Counted from the first letter of the stretch, positions 42,499-52,214 are shown. The stretch: DNA of 64,000 bases from Acuticoccus sp. I52.16.1 (GCF_022865125.1 NZ_CP094829.1:59783-123782), one strand, 5' to 3'. Program-made: numbers and translations. Notes: generated by a model from the sequence alone, not told the origin.

Positions 42499-43157
42499 TT
42501 CGGAAACTATTGATCCTTTCTGTCCTCGTTCTCGCAGGTGCCACTTTTACCGGCGCCACCTGGTACAACATGCGTCCCGAGCCTGTTTCCAAACTGACCA
42601 GCGTGCCGCCGAAGTTGGCTGAAGGGCTTATCCGGTCCCACTCTCCGAGTCTCGGTCCACAAGATGCCCCTGTCACTATCGTCGAGTTCTTTGATCCAGC
42701 TTGTGAAGCCTGTCGCGCGTTCTATCCAATCGTGAAGGACATCATGACGAAAGAGGGGGGCAGCGTTCGGCTGGTTCTCCGCTATACGCCGTTCCACCGC
42801 GGGGCGTCGGAGGAGGCAATCCGCGTTCTCGAAGCTGCGCGGATGCAAAATGCCTTTGAGCCTGTCCTTGAAGCGATCCTCCGAGAGCAGCCGAGATGGG
42901 CAACCCATGGGGCAGAAGCCACAGACGAACTCCTTCAGATCGCAGCAGCCGCCGGTCTGAATGTCGAAGAGGCCCGCTCTCAGATGCTGTTCCCAGGCAC
43001 AACCGGGATCATCAACCAAGATCGTGCTGATGTTGAGGCGATGGGGGTCAAGGGAACTCCAACCTTCTTCGTGAACGGAATCCGTCTCGATCCTTTCGGA
43101 GAGGACGAGCTTCGAGCGTTGGTGGCAAAGGAAATTAAAGCATCAGGCGGCTCGTAG
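42495..43157 (+). CDS. DsbA-family thiol oxidoreductase
   Basis: The start at 42495 overlaps the dsbB stop (ATGA). It has a signal/anchor, a thioredoxin-like domain with FFDPACEACRAFYPI (CxxC) and the cis-Pro segment GVKGTPTFFVNGI. Predicted periplasmic disulfide-forming or copper-protein-maturing enzyme paired with DsbB upstream. Confidence 0.9.
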   Translation: MIRKLLILSVLVLAGATFTGATWYNMRPEPVSKLTSVPPKLAEGLIRSHSPSLGPQDAPVTIVEFFDPACEACRAFYPIVKDIMTKEGGSVRLVLRYTPFHRGASEEAIRVLEAARMQNAFEPVLEAILREQPRWATHGAEATDELLQIAAAAGLNVEEARSQMLFPGTTGIINQDRADVEAMGVKGTPTFFVNGIRLDPFGEDELRALVAKEIKASGGS

Positions 43158-43651
43158 TGATGTTCAAACTATCCAAAGTAGAAATACTCCGAGGCATGCG
43201 GACAGCTGGATTCGCCGCAATCGCGCTGTTTCTCGCCCTGTCCGGCACGGCATTCGCAGCATCGGACGATGTGATCGTCGAAGACGCCTGGTCGCGCGCC
43301 TCGATTGGAACCAGCCGGCCAGGCGTCGCCTATATGACGATCCGCAATGCCGGCGAGACGCCCGTCACCCTGATCGGGCTGACCTCGTCAATTGCGATGA
43401 AAGCAGAGGTGCACCGCACCGCAACGAACGAGCAGGGCATCAGCTCCATGGAGCCCGCCGGTGACCTAACTATTGCACCTGGCACGATTTTGACACTTGC
43501 TCCGGGCGGCCTCCACGCGATGCTTATGAATTTGCAGGCGCCTATAAACAAAGGCGATCGCTTTAAACTAACGCTGCAATTTGCCGAGGGCGGCGAGGTA
43601 ACGGTCGAAGTCCTGGCTCGTGGCATAGCAGCGCGAGGTCCTCGCGATTAA
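43157..43651 (+). CDS. PCu(A)C periplasmic copper chaperone
   Basis: This 164-residue protein has a signal peptide ending AFAA and the PCu(A)C fold with EDAWSRASIGTSRPGVAYM. The Cu(I) ligands are visible as MKAEVHRT, ISSMEPAG and GGLHAMLMNL, the H(M)x10M and HxM pattern. Works with SCO proteins in CuA assembly. Starts and ends with one-base overlaps. Confidence 0.93.
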   Translation: MMFKLSKVEILRGMRTAGFAAIALFLALSGTAFAASDDVIVEDAWSRASIGTSRPGVAYMTIRNAGETPVTLIGLTSSIAMKAEVHRTATNEQGISSMEPAGDLTIAPGTILTLAPGGLHAMLMNLQAPINKGDRFKLTLQFAEGGEVTVEVLARGIAARGPRD

Positions 43652-44274
43652 TGCGGCGCCGGCACATCCTTAGGTATGGCTCTGCGACTGTTGCCTTGAC
43701 GGCCCTGACGCTGTTCGCTGGATGGTGGCAGGTGGACGGACCGGCCACTCCTTCATCTCCTGGACCATTTCCGCTCCCTCTTGCTGAAATGGCCTTCAAA
43801 CTTGTCGATCACGAGGGCCAGAGCGTAGGTCCCCAATCGCTCGTCGGGCGGCCGACAATGGTGTTTTTTGGCTTCACCTATTGTCCAGACGTCTGCCCAA
43901 CGACGTTGTCGGATATCACATCGTGGCTTGATGCGCTGGGTGAGGTGGCGGCGCAGTTAAACGTGATCTTTATCACCGTCGATCCGGCGCGCGATACCGT
44001 CGAAGTGCTGTCTCAGTATATAAGTTACTTTCACGCGCAGATCCGAGGTTGGACGGGATCCGCGGCTGAAATTTCTCGTGCCGCAAGGGACTTTCGCGTT
44101 TCATACGAAAAGGTTTCCAGGGGTGGCGACGCCTATACCATGAACCATACAGCGAGTGTTTTCTTGTTTGATGCCGGTGGACGCTACATCAGCAATATAG
44201 ATTATCATGAGTCGAGGGAGTTTGCCGTGCCAAAAATATTACGCGCAATAGACACCCAAAGCGATGCGAGTTGA
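43651..44274 (+). CDS. SCO1/SenC copper chaperone (third paralogue)
   Basis: This 207-residue protein has an N-terminal anchor and the SCO core VFFGFTYCPDVCPTTLSDI, FITVDPARDTVEVL and YTMNHTASVFLFD, with both Cys and the His. The second SCO gene in this operon; the two differ enough to be old duplicates. Overlaps the lspA frame at its 3' end. Confidence 0.93.
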   Translation: MRRRHILRYGSATVALTALTLFAGWWQVDGPATPSSPGPFPLPLAEMAFKLVDHEGQSVGPQSLVGRPTMVFFGFTYCPDVCPTTLSDITSWLDALGEVAAQLNVIFITVDPARDTVEVLSQYISYFHAQIRGWTGSAAEISRAARDFRVSYEKVSRGGDAYTMNHTASVFLFDAGGRYISNIDYHESREFAVPKILRAIDTQSDAS

Positions 44275-44803
44275 CGCGCCACGGACGCGCGAAGTACGCA
44301 TGCCTCTCCATATTAAATCAAAAAAGTACAAAGTAACGTCTCTGCAGAGCGGATTTTTAGTCGCCATTATTGTGTTATTTATTGATCAGGGCAGCAAGTT
44401 ATTGGTGACCGCCCAAGCCGAAATTCTCCGAGGAGGCATACCCATCTTTCCAGGATTGAATTTCGTTTTCATACAAAATGCGGGGGTAAGTTTTGGGTTA
44501 TTTGGATTTGCCCCACCTCTCGTCTTGATAATTTTTGGAATATTAATTTGCTGCATTCTTGTCATAATTATATACAAAAACAATGACTTGCACCATAACA
44601 TATCTTGCGGAATGATTATTGGTGGTGCGCTAGGAAATATTATTGATCGAATTCGCCACGGCCGGGTCACGGATTTTATTGATGTATACGTAGGACAATT
44701 TCATTGGCCTTCGTTTAATATGGCCGACGTCACCATCGTGACAGGAGCCATAATTCTCTCTTTTGGAAAAATTTTCTTTAAACGCAAAGAGGCCACGCGA
44801 TAA
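44264..44803 (+). CDS. lspA: Signal peptidase II (lipoprotein signal peptidase)
   Basis: The protein has four membrane helices and the LspA motifs FIDQGSKLL, NAGVSFGLFG, GGALGNIIDRIRHGRVTDFI and FNMADVTIV with the two catalytic Asp. Starts at 44264 or 44300 are both possible. It is clearly more AT-rich than the rest of the operon, indicating separate origin. Plasmid lspA genes are known from lead-resistance operons next to MerR regulators and P-type ATPases, which matches this setting. Confidence 0.9.
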   Translation: MRVDAPRTREVRMPLHIKSKKYKVTSLQSGFLVAIIVLFIDQGSKLLVTAQAEILRGGIPIFPGLNFVFIQNAGVSFGLFGFAPPLVLIIFGILICCILVIIIYKNNDLHHNISCGMIIGGALGNIIDRIRHGRVTDFIDVYVGQFHWPSFNMADVTIVTGAIILSFGKIFFKRKEATR

Positions 44804-44852
44804 TTTAGTCCGCCGCATTGCATTTGGTGTGCTCGATTTAGTCTTGCCAATA

Positions 44853-46139
44853 TCAGTCCCTGAACAGGGGGATCGGAACGCCGAAGGTGTCGGCGAGCAG
44901 AACGAAATTTAGCCCCAGCACCATGGTTGCACCGGCATAAGCGAGCATGCGGGTCATCGGCCCCGCCGCATATGGCCCCATGAGATCGCGACGTGATGTG
45001 AAGACGATCAGCGCAACCATGGGCACCGGCAAGGCAATCGACAGCACCACCTGTGACAGCACCAGCGCTTCGGTCGCGTTGTAGCCCAGCGCGACCACGC
45101 CAAAGGCGGGTACCATGGTCACGAGGCGGCGCAGCCAGATCGGCACTCGTACATGCAGGAACCCCTGCATGATAAGCTGCCCCGCCATTGTCCCGACCAC
45201 CGAGCTCGATATCCCCGAGGTGACCAGCGAGACCAGAAACACCGACGCCGCCGCGGCACCCAACAGCGGGGTCAGTGTCCGGTAGGCCGTTTCGATCTCG
45301 GCGACATCGCTGTGGCCCTGGTGAAAGGCGCTCGCCGCCATCATCACCATCGCCATGTTCACCATGCCAGCGATGGCCAGCGCGATCATCACCTCGATAT
45401 TGGAATAGCGGAGCACCTTGCCGCGATCCTCTTCATTGCGGATCAGGGCGCGGGTCTGGGTCAGACCGGAATGCAAATAGATCGCGTGCGGCATCACCGT
45501 TGCGCCGATGATCCCCACCGCGATGGTTAGGGCGGCGGCGTCAGGCAGGGTCGGCGTCACCAGACCAGCCGCCGCAGCACTCCAGTCGACCGGCGCGATC
45601 GAGAGTTGGATGAGGTAACAGAGCCCGATGATGGCGACCATCGTCCCGATGATCAGCTCCATCGGCCGGAAGCCGTGCCGCTCGAAGATCAGAATGCCAT
45701 AGGTGACGATGGCGGTTGCGACCATACCCCAGATCAGTGGTAGGCTGAAGATCAGCGACAGGCCGATCGCCCCCCCGAGGAACTCGGCGAGATCAGTCGC
45801 CATGGCCGCGACTTCACTGACGCACCACATGACCCAGACAACGGGCTTGGGAAACTGGTCGCGCGACATCTCAGCAAGGTTCTTGCCCGTCACGATGCCG
45901 AGCCGGGCCGACAGCGCCTGAAACAGCATCGCGATGAGATTGGCGAGCAGCACCACCCACAGGAGCTGGTAGCCGTAGCCCGATCCCGCCTGAATGTTCG
46001 TCGCATAGTTGCCGGGGTCCATGTAGGCGATGGAAGCGATCACGGCCGGACCCGCAAAAAGAAGCTTGCCCGAAAGACCGCGGCGTTGGCCGGATAGAAC
46101 GGCGGACATTCCCGAGCGAGTGCGTTCTGTGCTGATCAA
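44853..46139 (-). CDS. mntH: NRAMP-family Mn2+/H+ transporter
   Basis: This 428-residue protein has eleven predicted helices with the NRAMP signature SIAYMDPGNYATNIQAG (DPGN) in helix 1 and MPHAIYLHSGL (MPH) in helix 6. Imports Mn2+ and other divalent metals with protons. It is divergent from mntR, with an inverted-repeat operator between them. Confidence 0.94.
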   Translation of the reverse strand: MISTERTRSGMSAVLSGQRRGLSGKLLFAGPAVIASIAYMDPGNYATNIQAGSGYGYQLLWVVLLANLIAMLFQALSARLGIVTGKNLAEMSRDQFPKPVVWVMWCVSEVAAMATDLAEFLGGAIGLSLIFSLPLIWGMVATAIVTYGILIFERHGFRPMELIIGTMVAIIGLCYLIQLSIAPVDWSAAAAGLVTPTLPDAAALTIAVGIIGATVMPHAIYLHSGLTQTRALIRNEEDRGKVLRYSNIEVMIALAIAGMVNMAMVMMAASAFHQGHSDVAEIETAYRTLTPLLGAAAASVFLVSLVTSGISSSVVGTMAGQLIMQGFLHVRVPIWLRRLVTMVPAFGVVALGYNATEALVLSQVVLSIALPVPMVALIVFTSRRDLMGPYAAGPMTRMLAYAGATMVLGLNFVLLADTFGVPIPLFRD

Positions 46140-46171
46140 CGCGGCACTCCGAGTTTTGCGACATACTATTT

Positions 46172-46204
46172 ATAGCCTATGCTATACTTCCTGCAATAGG
46201 CTAT
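46172..46204. promoter_or_regulatory. MntR-type operator between mntH and mntR
   Basis: ATAGCCTAT (46172-46180) and its exact reverse complement ATAGGCTAT (46196-46204) flank an AT-rich 15-bp centre, just upstream of the mntH start. Consistent with a DtxR/MntR binding site. Confidence 0.65.
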
Positions 46205-46328
46205 TTTCGCCAACCGGATTCGCATGCGTCGGGAATGAAATTAAGCCTCGGCTATCTTATGGATTTCCTACTCGGTATGGTACCGCTGCGATTGAATCTC
46301 TGCCGGACCTAGATCTGGAAGTGCAGCT

Positions 46329-46766
46329 ATGGACGAAGCGAACACTGAGGCACTGGAAGCACCTCCTTCGGAGGAGGCCAGCCGTTTTGCCCGTGCGCGT
46401 GCGGCCCAGGCCAAAGCCGTCCTAGAGGATTACGTTGAGATGATCGGGGATCTCATTGCGACTCATGGAGAGGCGAGGGTCGCCGATATCGCGGAACGCA
46501 TGGGAGTGGCGCAACCGACAGCCACCAAGGCGGTGACCCGACTCAAGCGAGAAGGATTTGCCACCTCGAAGCCCTATCGAGGCGTATTCCTCACACCGAA
46601 AGGGTCAGAGTTGGCTGACTATGTGCGCACTCGACATCGCACCGTGGTGGCCCTACTCATCGCCGTAGGCGTGCCGAGGGACATTGCCGAAGCCGATGCC
46701 GAAGGGATCGAGCACCACGTTTCCGGTCGGACCCTGGCGGCATTCGAGGCATTCGTTGCACGATAA
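46329..46766 (+). CDS. mntR: MntR, DtxR-family manganese regulator
   Basis: This 145-residue protein has a winged HTH (ARVADIAERMGVAQPTATKA) and the dimerisation/metal domain with GVPRDIAEADAEGIEHHVSG, where His and Glu residues bind Mn2+. It lacks a C-terminal SH3 domain, as expected for MntR. Represses mntH when Mn is sufficient. Confidence 0.92.
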   Translation: MDEANTEALEAPPSEEASRFARARAAQAKAVLEDYVEMIGDLIATHGEARVADIAERMGVAQPTATKAVTRLKREGFATSKPYRGVFLTPKGSELADYVRTRHRTVVALLIAVGVPRDIAEADAEGIEHHVSGRTLAAFEAFVAR

Positions 46767-46874
46767 GCTGCCGACGAAACTCATCCCAGTGGCTAAGTCT
46801 CCCAGAGGCATTAGTGACTTGCCAAGCATGAACTGCCGAGACGCCGCGCGCCGGCGGTTTCTCACGGTGGGCTC

Positions 46875-46905
46875 TTGAAGCTCAAGTCGCTGTAGGAATT
46901 ACCTT
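46875..46905 (+). promoter_or_regulatory. MerR-type promoter of the P-type ATPase gene
   Basis: TTGAAG (46875-46880) and TACCTT (46900-46905) with a 19-bp spacer beginning CTCAAGTCGCTGTAG, aligned with the other three sites. Transcription would begin about 29 nt before the ATPase start, with AGGA as ribosome site. Confidence 0.7.
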
Positions 46906-46940
46906 GTGGGCTCAACCAATCAGCCAGCTAGGACCTGCAG

Positions 46941-49301
46941 ATGTCCGATTGCACCCATCGCCATGATCATGGTCACGTCCATGATCACCCGCATCGTGAT
47001 CAGAAAGAGGTCGGCTGTTGTGGCGACGGAACCACGTGCAGTGTCCCGATAGCATCCTCTTCGTCGACAGGCGCGGGTCGAAGCTTTCGCGTCAGCGGCC
47101 TCGATTGCGCCGAGGAAGTCGCCATCCTGAACAAGGCGGTTGGCCCCGAGGTCGGCGGCACCGACCATCTGGCCTTCGACGTGCTGAACGGCCGGATGAT
47201 CATCCTGGAAGGAGCACGGTCGGTTCCGGACGATCGTATCGTTGAAATCGTTGCCGAAACCGGGATGAGCGCCGAGCTTTGGGACGACGACAGCGCTGCC
47301 GCGGACCAAGTGGCTCATCTCGGTCGTCAACGGCAGTTCACGTTGCTGAGTGGCGTATTCTGGAGCGCTGGCTTGCTCTGGCACATATTGGAGACTGGCC
47401 TCTCGGGGGCGCTCAGTCTCTTTGCCGGACATGGGGAAGAGCCGATGCCGGTCCCCGAGGCCGGACTATTCGCGCTCGCAATCCTGTTCGGTGTCTGGCT
47501 CGTCGCCCCGAAAGCCTGGTCGTCGGCGCGGCGGCTTTCTCCCGACATGAACCTCCTCATGGTCGTCGCGATCGCCGGCGCTATCGGGCTCGGCGAATTC
47601 TTCGAGGCGGCGACGGTCGCCTTCTTCTTCTGCCTGTCCCTCTACCTGGAGAGTTGGAGCGTGGGACGGGCGCGCCGTGCAGTCGCGGCCCTCCTCGATT
47701 TAGCCCCGCCGACCGTACGGGTGATCCGGCCCGACGGCAGCGAGGCAACGGTTCCCGCAGAGGACGTGCATATCGGAGACCAGTTCGTGGTGCGCGGCGG
47801 CGACCGCATTCCGCTCGACGGCGAGGTGACGGCGGGCGCCGGTGCGGTCGATCAGTCACCGATCACCGGCGAGAGCGCTCTCATTCCCAAGGAGCCGGGC
47901 GACGAGGTCTACGCCGGCACCATCAATGGCGAGGGAAGCCTCACGGTACGCGCGACCAAAGCGGCATCGGACACGATGCTGTCCAAGATCATCCGCATGG
48001 TCGGTGACGCCCAGGCGCGCCGCGCGCCGGTGGAGCAGTGGGTGGCGAAGTTCGCGCGCGTCTACACGCCGGCGGTGATGGCTCTCGCGGTCCTTTTGGC
48101 GGTCCTGCCCCCGCTACTCTTCGGCGAGGCATGGGTGACCTGGTTCTACAACGCGCTGGTGCTTCTAGTGATCGCCTGTCCCTGCGCGCTAGTAATCTCG
48201 ACACCCGTCTCGATCGTCGCAGCCCTTGCGTCCGCGGCGCGCGCGGGTGTGCTGGTCAAGGGTGGCGCTTATGTCGAGGCGCCGGGGCGGACGACGGCCA
48301 TCGCGATGGACAAGACCGGCACCATCACCATGGGCGAACCCGAGGTGACCGCCGTCCACCCCCTACGGGAACGGAGCGAACGGGACCTCCTGTCGCGAGC
48401 GGCCGCCCTCGAGGCGCGTTCCTCGCATCCGCTTGCGCGCGCCATCCTCGCTCGCTCGGAGCGTGATGGCATCCCCGCGATTGTCGCCGAGGACACCCGC
48501 ACCATCCCAGGCCGGGGCTTGGAGGGGCGCTTCGACGGACAAGCGATCTGGCTCGGATCCGATCGATTTGCGTCCGAACGAGGGTTCGCCGACGCGATCC
48601 CAGCAGGCCTCAAGTCCGAAATCGAAGAGAAAGGAAACACGCTCGTCGTGGTCGGTGACGAGATGGGCGTCATCGGTGTCCTCGAGCTACGCGATCGCAT
48701 CCGGCCGGATGCGGGGGCGATCATCGCCAGGCTCCGTGCACAGGGTGTCGGCACGATCGCGATGCTCACCGGCGACAACGCCAATACCGCGCACGCGGTC
48801 GCGGCCGAGGTGGGCATCGATCCGGCCTGCGTCTGGGCCGAGCTGTTGCCCGAGGACAAGGTGATCGCCGTGGAGGAACTGGTCGCCACCCATAACGTGG
48901 TCGCTATGATCGGGGACGGCGTCAACGACGCGCCGGCAATGGCACGCGCACACTACGGTATCGCAATGGGTGTTGTCGGCTCAGATGCGGCGATCGAGGT
49001 CGCCGACATTGCGCTGATGACCGACGATGTCAGCAAAATTCCATGGCTGATCGACCATTCGCGCCACACGATGCGCATTATTCGCGAGAATATCGGTATT
49101 TCGCTTGCGACCAAGGCCGCCTTCGTCGGCTTGACGGCGTTCGGTATTGCATCGATGTGGGGTGCGATTGCCGCAGATGTGGGGGTCTCGCTGTTGGTCG
49201 TCGCCAACTCGTTGAGGCTTCTGAACCCCCGCAAGGCCGTGACGTCAATAGAGCGGTCGTCCCCCTCGAAAGCGACCTCGCCCGCCGTGCCCGGGAAGTG
49301 A
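46941..49301 (+). CDS. Heavy-metal translocating P1B-type ATPase (ZntA/CadA-like)
   Basis: This 786-residue protein begins with a His/Cys-rich segment (CTHRHDHGHVHDHPHRD, then VGCCGDG), a heavy-metal domain with GLDCAEEVAILNKAV, the membrane CPC motif (ACPCALVISTP), phosphorylation site DKTGTITMG and ATP-hinge GDGVNDAPAMA. Exports Zn/Cd/Pb from the cytoplasm. Preceded by a MerR-type promoter. The metal domain has DCAEE rather than CxxC, as in many CadA-like pumps. Confidence 0.94.
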   Translation: MSDCTHRHDHGHVHDHPHRDQKEVGCCGDGTTCSVPIASSSSTGAGRSFRVSGLDCAEEVAILNKAVGPEVGGTDHLAFDVLNGRMIILEGARSVPDDRIVEIVAETGMSAELWDDDSAAADQVAHLGRQRQFTLLSGVFWSAGLLWHILETGLSGALSLFAGHGEEPMPVPEAGLFALAILFGVWLVAPKAWSSARRLSPDMNLLMVVAIAGAIGLGEFFEAATVAFFFCLSLYLESWSVGRARRAVAALLDLAPPTVRVIRPDGSEATVPAEDVHIGDQFVVRGGDRIPLDGEVTAGAGAVDQSPITGESALIPKEPGDEVYAGTINGEGSLTVRATKAASDTMLSKIIRMVGDAQARRAPVEQWVAKFARVYTPAVMALAVLLAVLPPLLFGEAWVTWFYNALVLLVIACPCALVISTPVSIVAALASAARAGVLVKGGAYVEAPGRTTAIAMDKTGTITMGEPEVTAVHPLRERSERDLLSRAAALEARSSHPLARAILARSERDGIPAIVAEDTRTIPGRGLEGRFDGQAIWLGSDRFASERGFADAIPAGLKSEIEEKGNTLVVVGDEMGVIGVLELRDRIRPDAGAIIARLRAQGVGTIAMLTGDNANTAHAVAAEVGIDPACVWAELLPEDKVIAVEELVATHNVVAMIGDGVNDAPAMARAHYGIAMGVVGSDAAIEVADIALMTDDVSKIPWLIDHSRHTMRIIRENIGISLATKAAFVGLTAFGIASMWGAIAADVGVSLLVVANSLRLLNPRKAVTSIERSSPSKATSPAVPGK

Positions 49302-49334
49302 CCGACCTGACATGCTTCAACCGGCACCCGAATG

Positions 49335-50339
49335 CTACATCAGCGTTACGACGCAGATCGCGGTGATCAAGACGACTGCGAACATCGAGAAGGCGGCCAA
49401 GCCAAGCGTCTGACCCATTCGGCGATTGGGTTGCTCCACCTTCATCCAGAGCTCTTCGGCCGTCTCCGGAAATTCGAGCGCGGCACTGTTTGACCCGCCG
49501 CGCAACGAGTAGCGCATTGCCCAACGCCGTTCTTCAGCGCGATTCCAACCCATGAATGCGATCATGATCGCCGCGAGCATAATGAGAGAAGACGGAACCC
49601 ATATGATGTAACCACCGAGCGTCTCATCAGTCATCGCAGACCAACCATAAAGGCGGCCTGTAACATCGTAGGCGGGATAAATGACGACTTCCTTTAATGT
49701 CGTCAGCGAACCCAGCAATATGTTCGAGATGATGGCGCAGAACAACAACAGGATCCGTCCGGCCTGTGGCGGACCTTCTGGAGCGTCGCGCCGATCGAGC
49801 ACCACGGCGAAGAAATTCAGTCCAGCGAGGATCATCCCAACGTGCGCCAGGATGAGGAACAGTGGCTTGTCGAGCGCGGCATTGTGCACGGCAGGCAGCT
49901 GCCAAATGTAGAGCGCCGCGACCAGCAGGCCCAAGGCCATCGGCAAAGTGGTGCAGAGCCCGGCAAGCCGCGCCACCATCGGGCGCCGCCCCACGATGAT
50001 CAGCCATCGGCGCAACCCGGACGGCAGGCCGGCGCGCAGGACCGGCCAGGGATAGGCGATTACGATAAGCAACGGACCTATCAGCCGGACCAGCAGATGC
50101 TGCACCTGGTGCAGGGTAAAGAGCCTCGCCGCGGCGGGCGCGATCGGGGCGTCGAGCGCAACGGCGAGGCTCAGGAGCCCCGCGACGAACAGGGCGTGTC
50201 GGAACGCCCTGACCGGCTCGCCGACGAGGTGCAGCTGACGCAGCCCCCGCAGGTAGGCGATCGCCGCAAGACCGATCAACAGGAGGGCGACAGGCGAAAT
50301 CGCCGCCCCCAACGGATCGGCGTGGAGCAGAGCATTCAT
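49335..50339 (-). CDS. CtaG-like cytochrome oxidase assembly membrane protein
   Basis: This 334-residue protein has about nine helices and the caa3-type CtaG features: LHQVQHLLVRLIGPLLIVIA, IWQLPAVHNAALD, and HVGMILAGLNFF, with several membrane His that may bind copper. The C-terminal extension contains another helix. Divergent from a second CtaG-like gene 53 bases away; likely linked to the SCO genes for oxidase copper loading. Confidence 0.85.
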   Translation of the reverse strand: MNALLHADPLGAAISPVALLLIGLAAIAYLRGLRQLHLVGEPVRAFRHALFVAGLLSLAVALDAPIAPAAARLFTLHQVQHLLVRLIGPLLIVIAYPWPVLRAGLPSGLRRWLIIVGRRPMVARLAGLCTTLPMALGLLVAALYIWQLPAVHNAALDKPLFLILAHVGMILAGLNFFAVVLDRRDAPEGPPQAGRILLLFCAIISNILLGSLTTLKEVVIYPAYDVTGRLYGWSAMTDETLGGYIIWVPSSLIMLAAIMIAFMGWNRAEERRWAMRYSLRGGSNSAALEFPETAEELWMKVEQPNRRMGQTLGLAAFSMFAVVLITAICVVTLM

Positions 50340-50392
50340 CGCCTTCCTTCCCCTCTCCGCCGCGCTTTTCCTGCCGAGAGAGCATCCACCGC

Positions 50393-51301
50393 GTGACCAG
50401 CGTCATGGGCAGGTTGCCGGGACGCACCCGCGGATGGCCTGGCTGCGCGGTGCTGTTTCTGATTGGCGCGGCACTGTGGGCGGTCTCGACCTACGTGCCG
50501 TCGCGAATGCCGGCGTGGGGGCCCTACGAATTCTCGTGGCCTATCTGGCTCGCCGTCACGCTGTCCGGCCTCTGGTTTCAGCGCGGTCTGTCCCGCCTCG
50601 CTCCCGTGGACCGGCCTGGCCCCTGGCGCCGGATCGCCTTCTGGGCGGGCCTCGCGCTGATCTACGGCGTCACGCAGACCGGATTCGAATACCTTGCCCA
50701 ACGGATGTTCTTCATCAACCGGCTGCAGCACGTGGCGATGCACCACGTCGGCCCGGTTTTGCTGGCCTTGAGCGCGGGCGGGCCCGCCATCCTGGCCGGC
50801 GCACCGGGCTGGGTGCGTCGGGCATGCGACAGCGCTCCCGCAACTCTCTTCATGGCTTTTGTCCAGCAGCCGCTCGTGGCCGCGTTCCTCTTCGTGGGTC
50901 TGTTCTGGCTCTGGCTGATTCCGCCTGTGCATTTTGCCGCGATGATCGACCCCGGCCTGTATCAGGTCATGAACTGGTCCATGGCGGTCGATGGCATCCT
51001 CTTTTGGGCGCTCGTGCTCGACACGCGCGTCTCGCCACCCGCGCGGGTCGGGTTCGGTGTCAGGGTCGTGCTCGCGGTCGCGGTCATGTTCCCGCAGATT
51101 GTGCTTGGCGCGCTGATCAGCTTTGCCACCGAGGATCTCTTTCCATACTACGCCTTCTGCGGGAGGTATTTCCCCGACATTGACGCTCTTACAGATCAGC
51201 AGATCGGCGGTCTGGTGATCTGGATACCGCCTGCGATGATGAGCGTCTTGGCGCTGCTTCTTGTCCTCAACAATATGCGTCGCGCAGGGGCAGATATCTA
51301 G
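50393..51301 (+). CDS. CtaG-like membrane protein (second paralogue)
   Basis: This 302-residue protein with GTG start has eight helices and CtaG-type His segments (FFINRLQHVAMHHVGPVLLA, LIPPVHFAAMID). It is divergent from the other CtaG-like gene and convergent with the SCO gene at 51324. Predicted to serve copper insertion into a haem-copper oxidase. Confidence 0.82.
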   Translation: MTSVMGRLPGRTRGWPGCAVLFLIGAALWAVSTYVPSRMPAWGPYEFSWPIWLAVTLSGLWFQRGLSRLAPVDRPGPWRRIAFWAGLALIYGVTQTGFEYLAQRMFFINRLQHVAMHHVGPVLLALSAGGPAILAGAPGWVRRACDSAPATLFMAFVQQPLVAAFLFVGLFWLWLIPPVHFAAMIDPGLYQVMNWSMAVDGILFWALVLDTRVSPPARVGFGVRVVLAVAVMFPQIVLGALISFATEDLFPYYAFCGRYFPDIDALTDQQIGGLVIWIPPAMMSVLALLLVLNNMRRAGADI

Positions 51302-51323
51302 GCGCAGTCGCATCCTCTTCGCC

Positions 51324-51953
51324 TTATGCATCTGCGATCAGGCGTTCGATGTCGCGGGTCGCTGCAGCGATATCCGCATCGGCCGTCTCAAATGACGGCC
51401 ATATCAGCCGCGCCTCCCCCTCGGCGTCGAAGACGTAGATCGACTTGCCGTGCGACACTTCGTAGTTCGCGTCGCCGGGGACATGATCAGCAATCTTGTA
51501 CGTTACGCGCAGCCGCCGCGTCAGCTTGATGAGTTGATCATCGGTACCGCGCAGTGCCGTCGCCCGCTCGGTGAAATTCACAACGTAGCGGACAAGTTGC
51601 TCTAGCGTGTCCCGCTCCGGGTCGACTGTCACGAATAGGATCGAAAGACGTCCGGCATTTTCCCCGAGACTTTGAGTCAGCGCCGTCAGATTTGCCAGGG
51701 TCATGGGGCAGACATCCGGGCAGAACGTGTACCCAAAGAACAGTGCGACGATTTTTCCGCGAAAGTCCGTTTGCTTGACGATCTGCCCGTCTGACGCACG
51801 AGTTAGCGTGAAATCCAGGTCCGGCATCGAGCCGGAGACGTCCGTTCCATACCAGTTTTGGGCGTCGCATCCGGCAAGGGAGATCGCCAGCAGAACCTTG
51901 GCGCCAAAGCCCAAAGCCGTGCGGCGACTCAACGGCCGTTCAATAGGGACCAT
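51324..51953 (-). CDS. SCO1/SenC copper chaperone (fourth paralogue)
   Basis: This 209-residue protein has a lipoprotein-like leader (VLLAISLAGC) and the SCO core LFFGYTFCPDVCPMTLANL, LFVTVDPERDTLEQ and the His in YEVSHGKSIYVFD. Its ATG lies within the end of the upstream small membrane gene, so the two are coupled. Controlled from the MerR-type site at 52215-52245. Confidence 0.93.
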   Translation of the reverse strand: MVPIERPLSRRTALGFGAKVLLAISLAGCDAQNWYGTDVSGSMPDLDFTLTRASDGQIVKQTDFRGKIVALFFGYTFCPDVCPMTLANLTALTQSLGENAGRLSILFVTVDPERDTLEQLVRYVVNFTERATALRGTDDQLIKLTRRLRVTYKIADHVPGDANYEVSHGKSIYVFDAEGEARLIWPSFETADADIAAATRDIERLIADA

Positions 51954-52122
51954 AGATCACCAGGAAGGCGACGCCGAATGCTCCCGCAAAGAACATCAAC
52001 ATGACGCTGAACAGCAGAAGCGCTGCCGTACGGTTAGCGCCTCGCCGCGACGCGGCGTGCTCCTCGGCGCTGATGCCTCCGGGCTGCGGCTCCCCTTGGG
52101 GTTCAGAATGTCTCTCGGACAC
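51940..52122 (-). CDS. Small single-helix membrane protein
   Basis: GTG start at 52122 with GGAG upstream. The 60-residue product has a polar N-terminus with MSERHSEPQGEPQPGG and one helix (LLLFSVMLMFFAGAFGVAFL). Overlaps the SCO gene by 14 bases. Resembles the short membrane proteins found beside SCO/CtaG genes; exact family not identified. Confidence 0.7.
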   Translation of the reverse strand: MSERHSEPQGEPQPGGISAEEHAASRRGANRTAALLLFSVMLMFFAGAFGVAFLVIYGPY

Positions 52123-52214
52123 AGAAATCTCCAGTCGTCTCGACTGGCGCTAGCCGTCCCTCTCGCAAACCGCACCGATCAGCGCGAGGGACGGGGATTG
52201 CGCCCTCTCACCGA

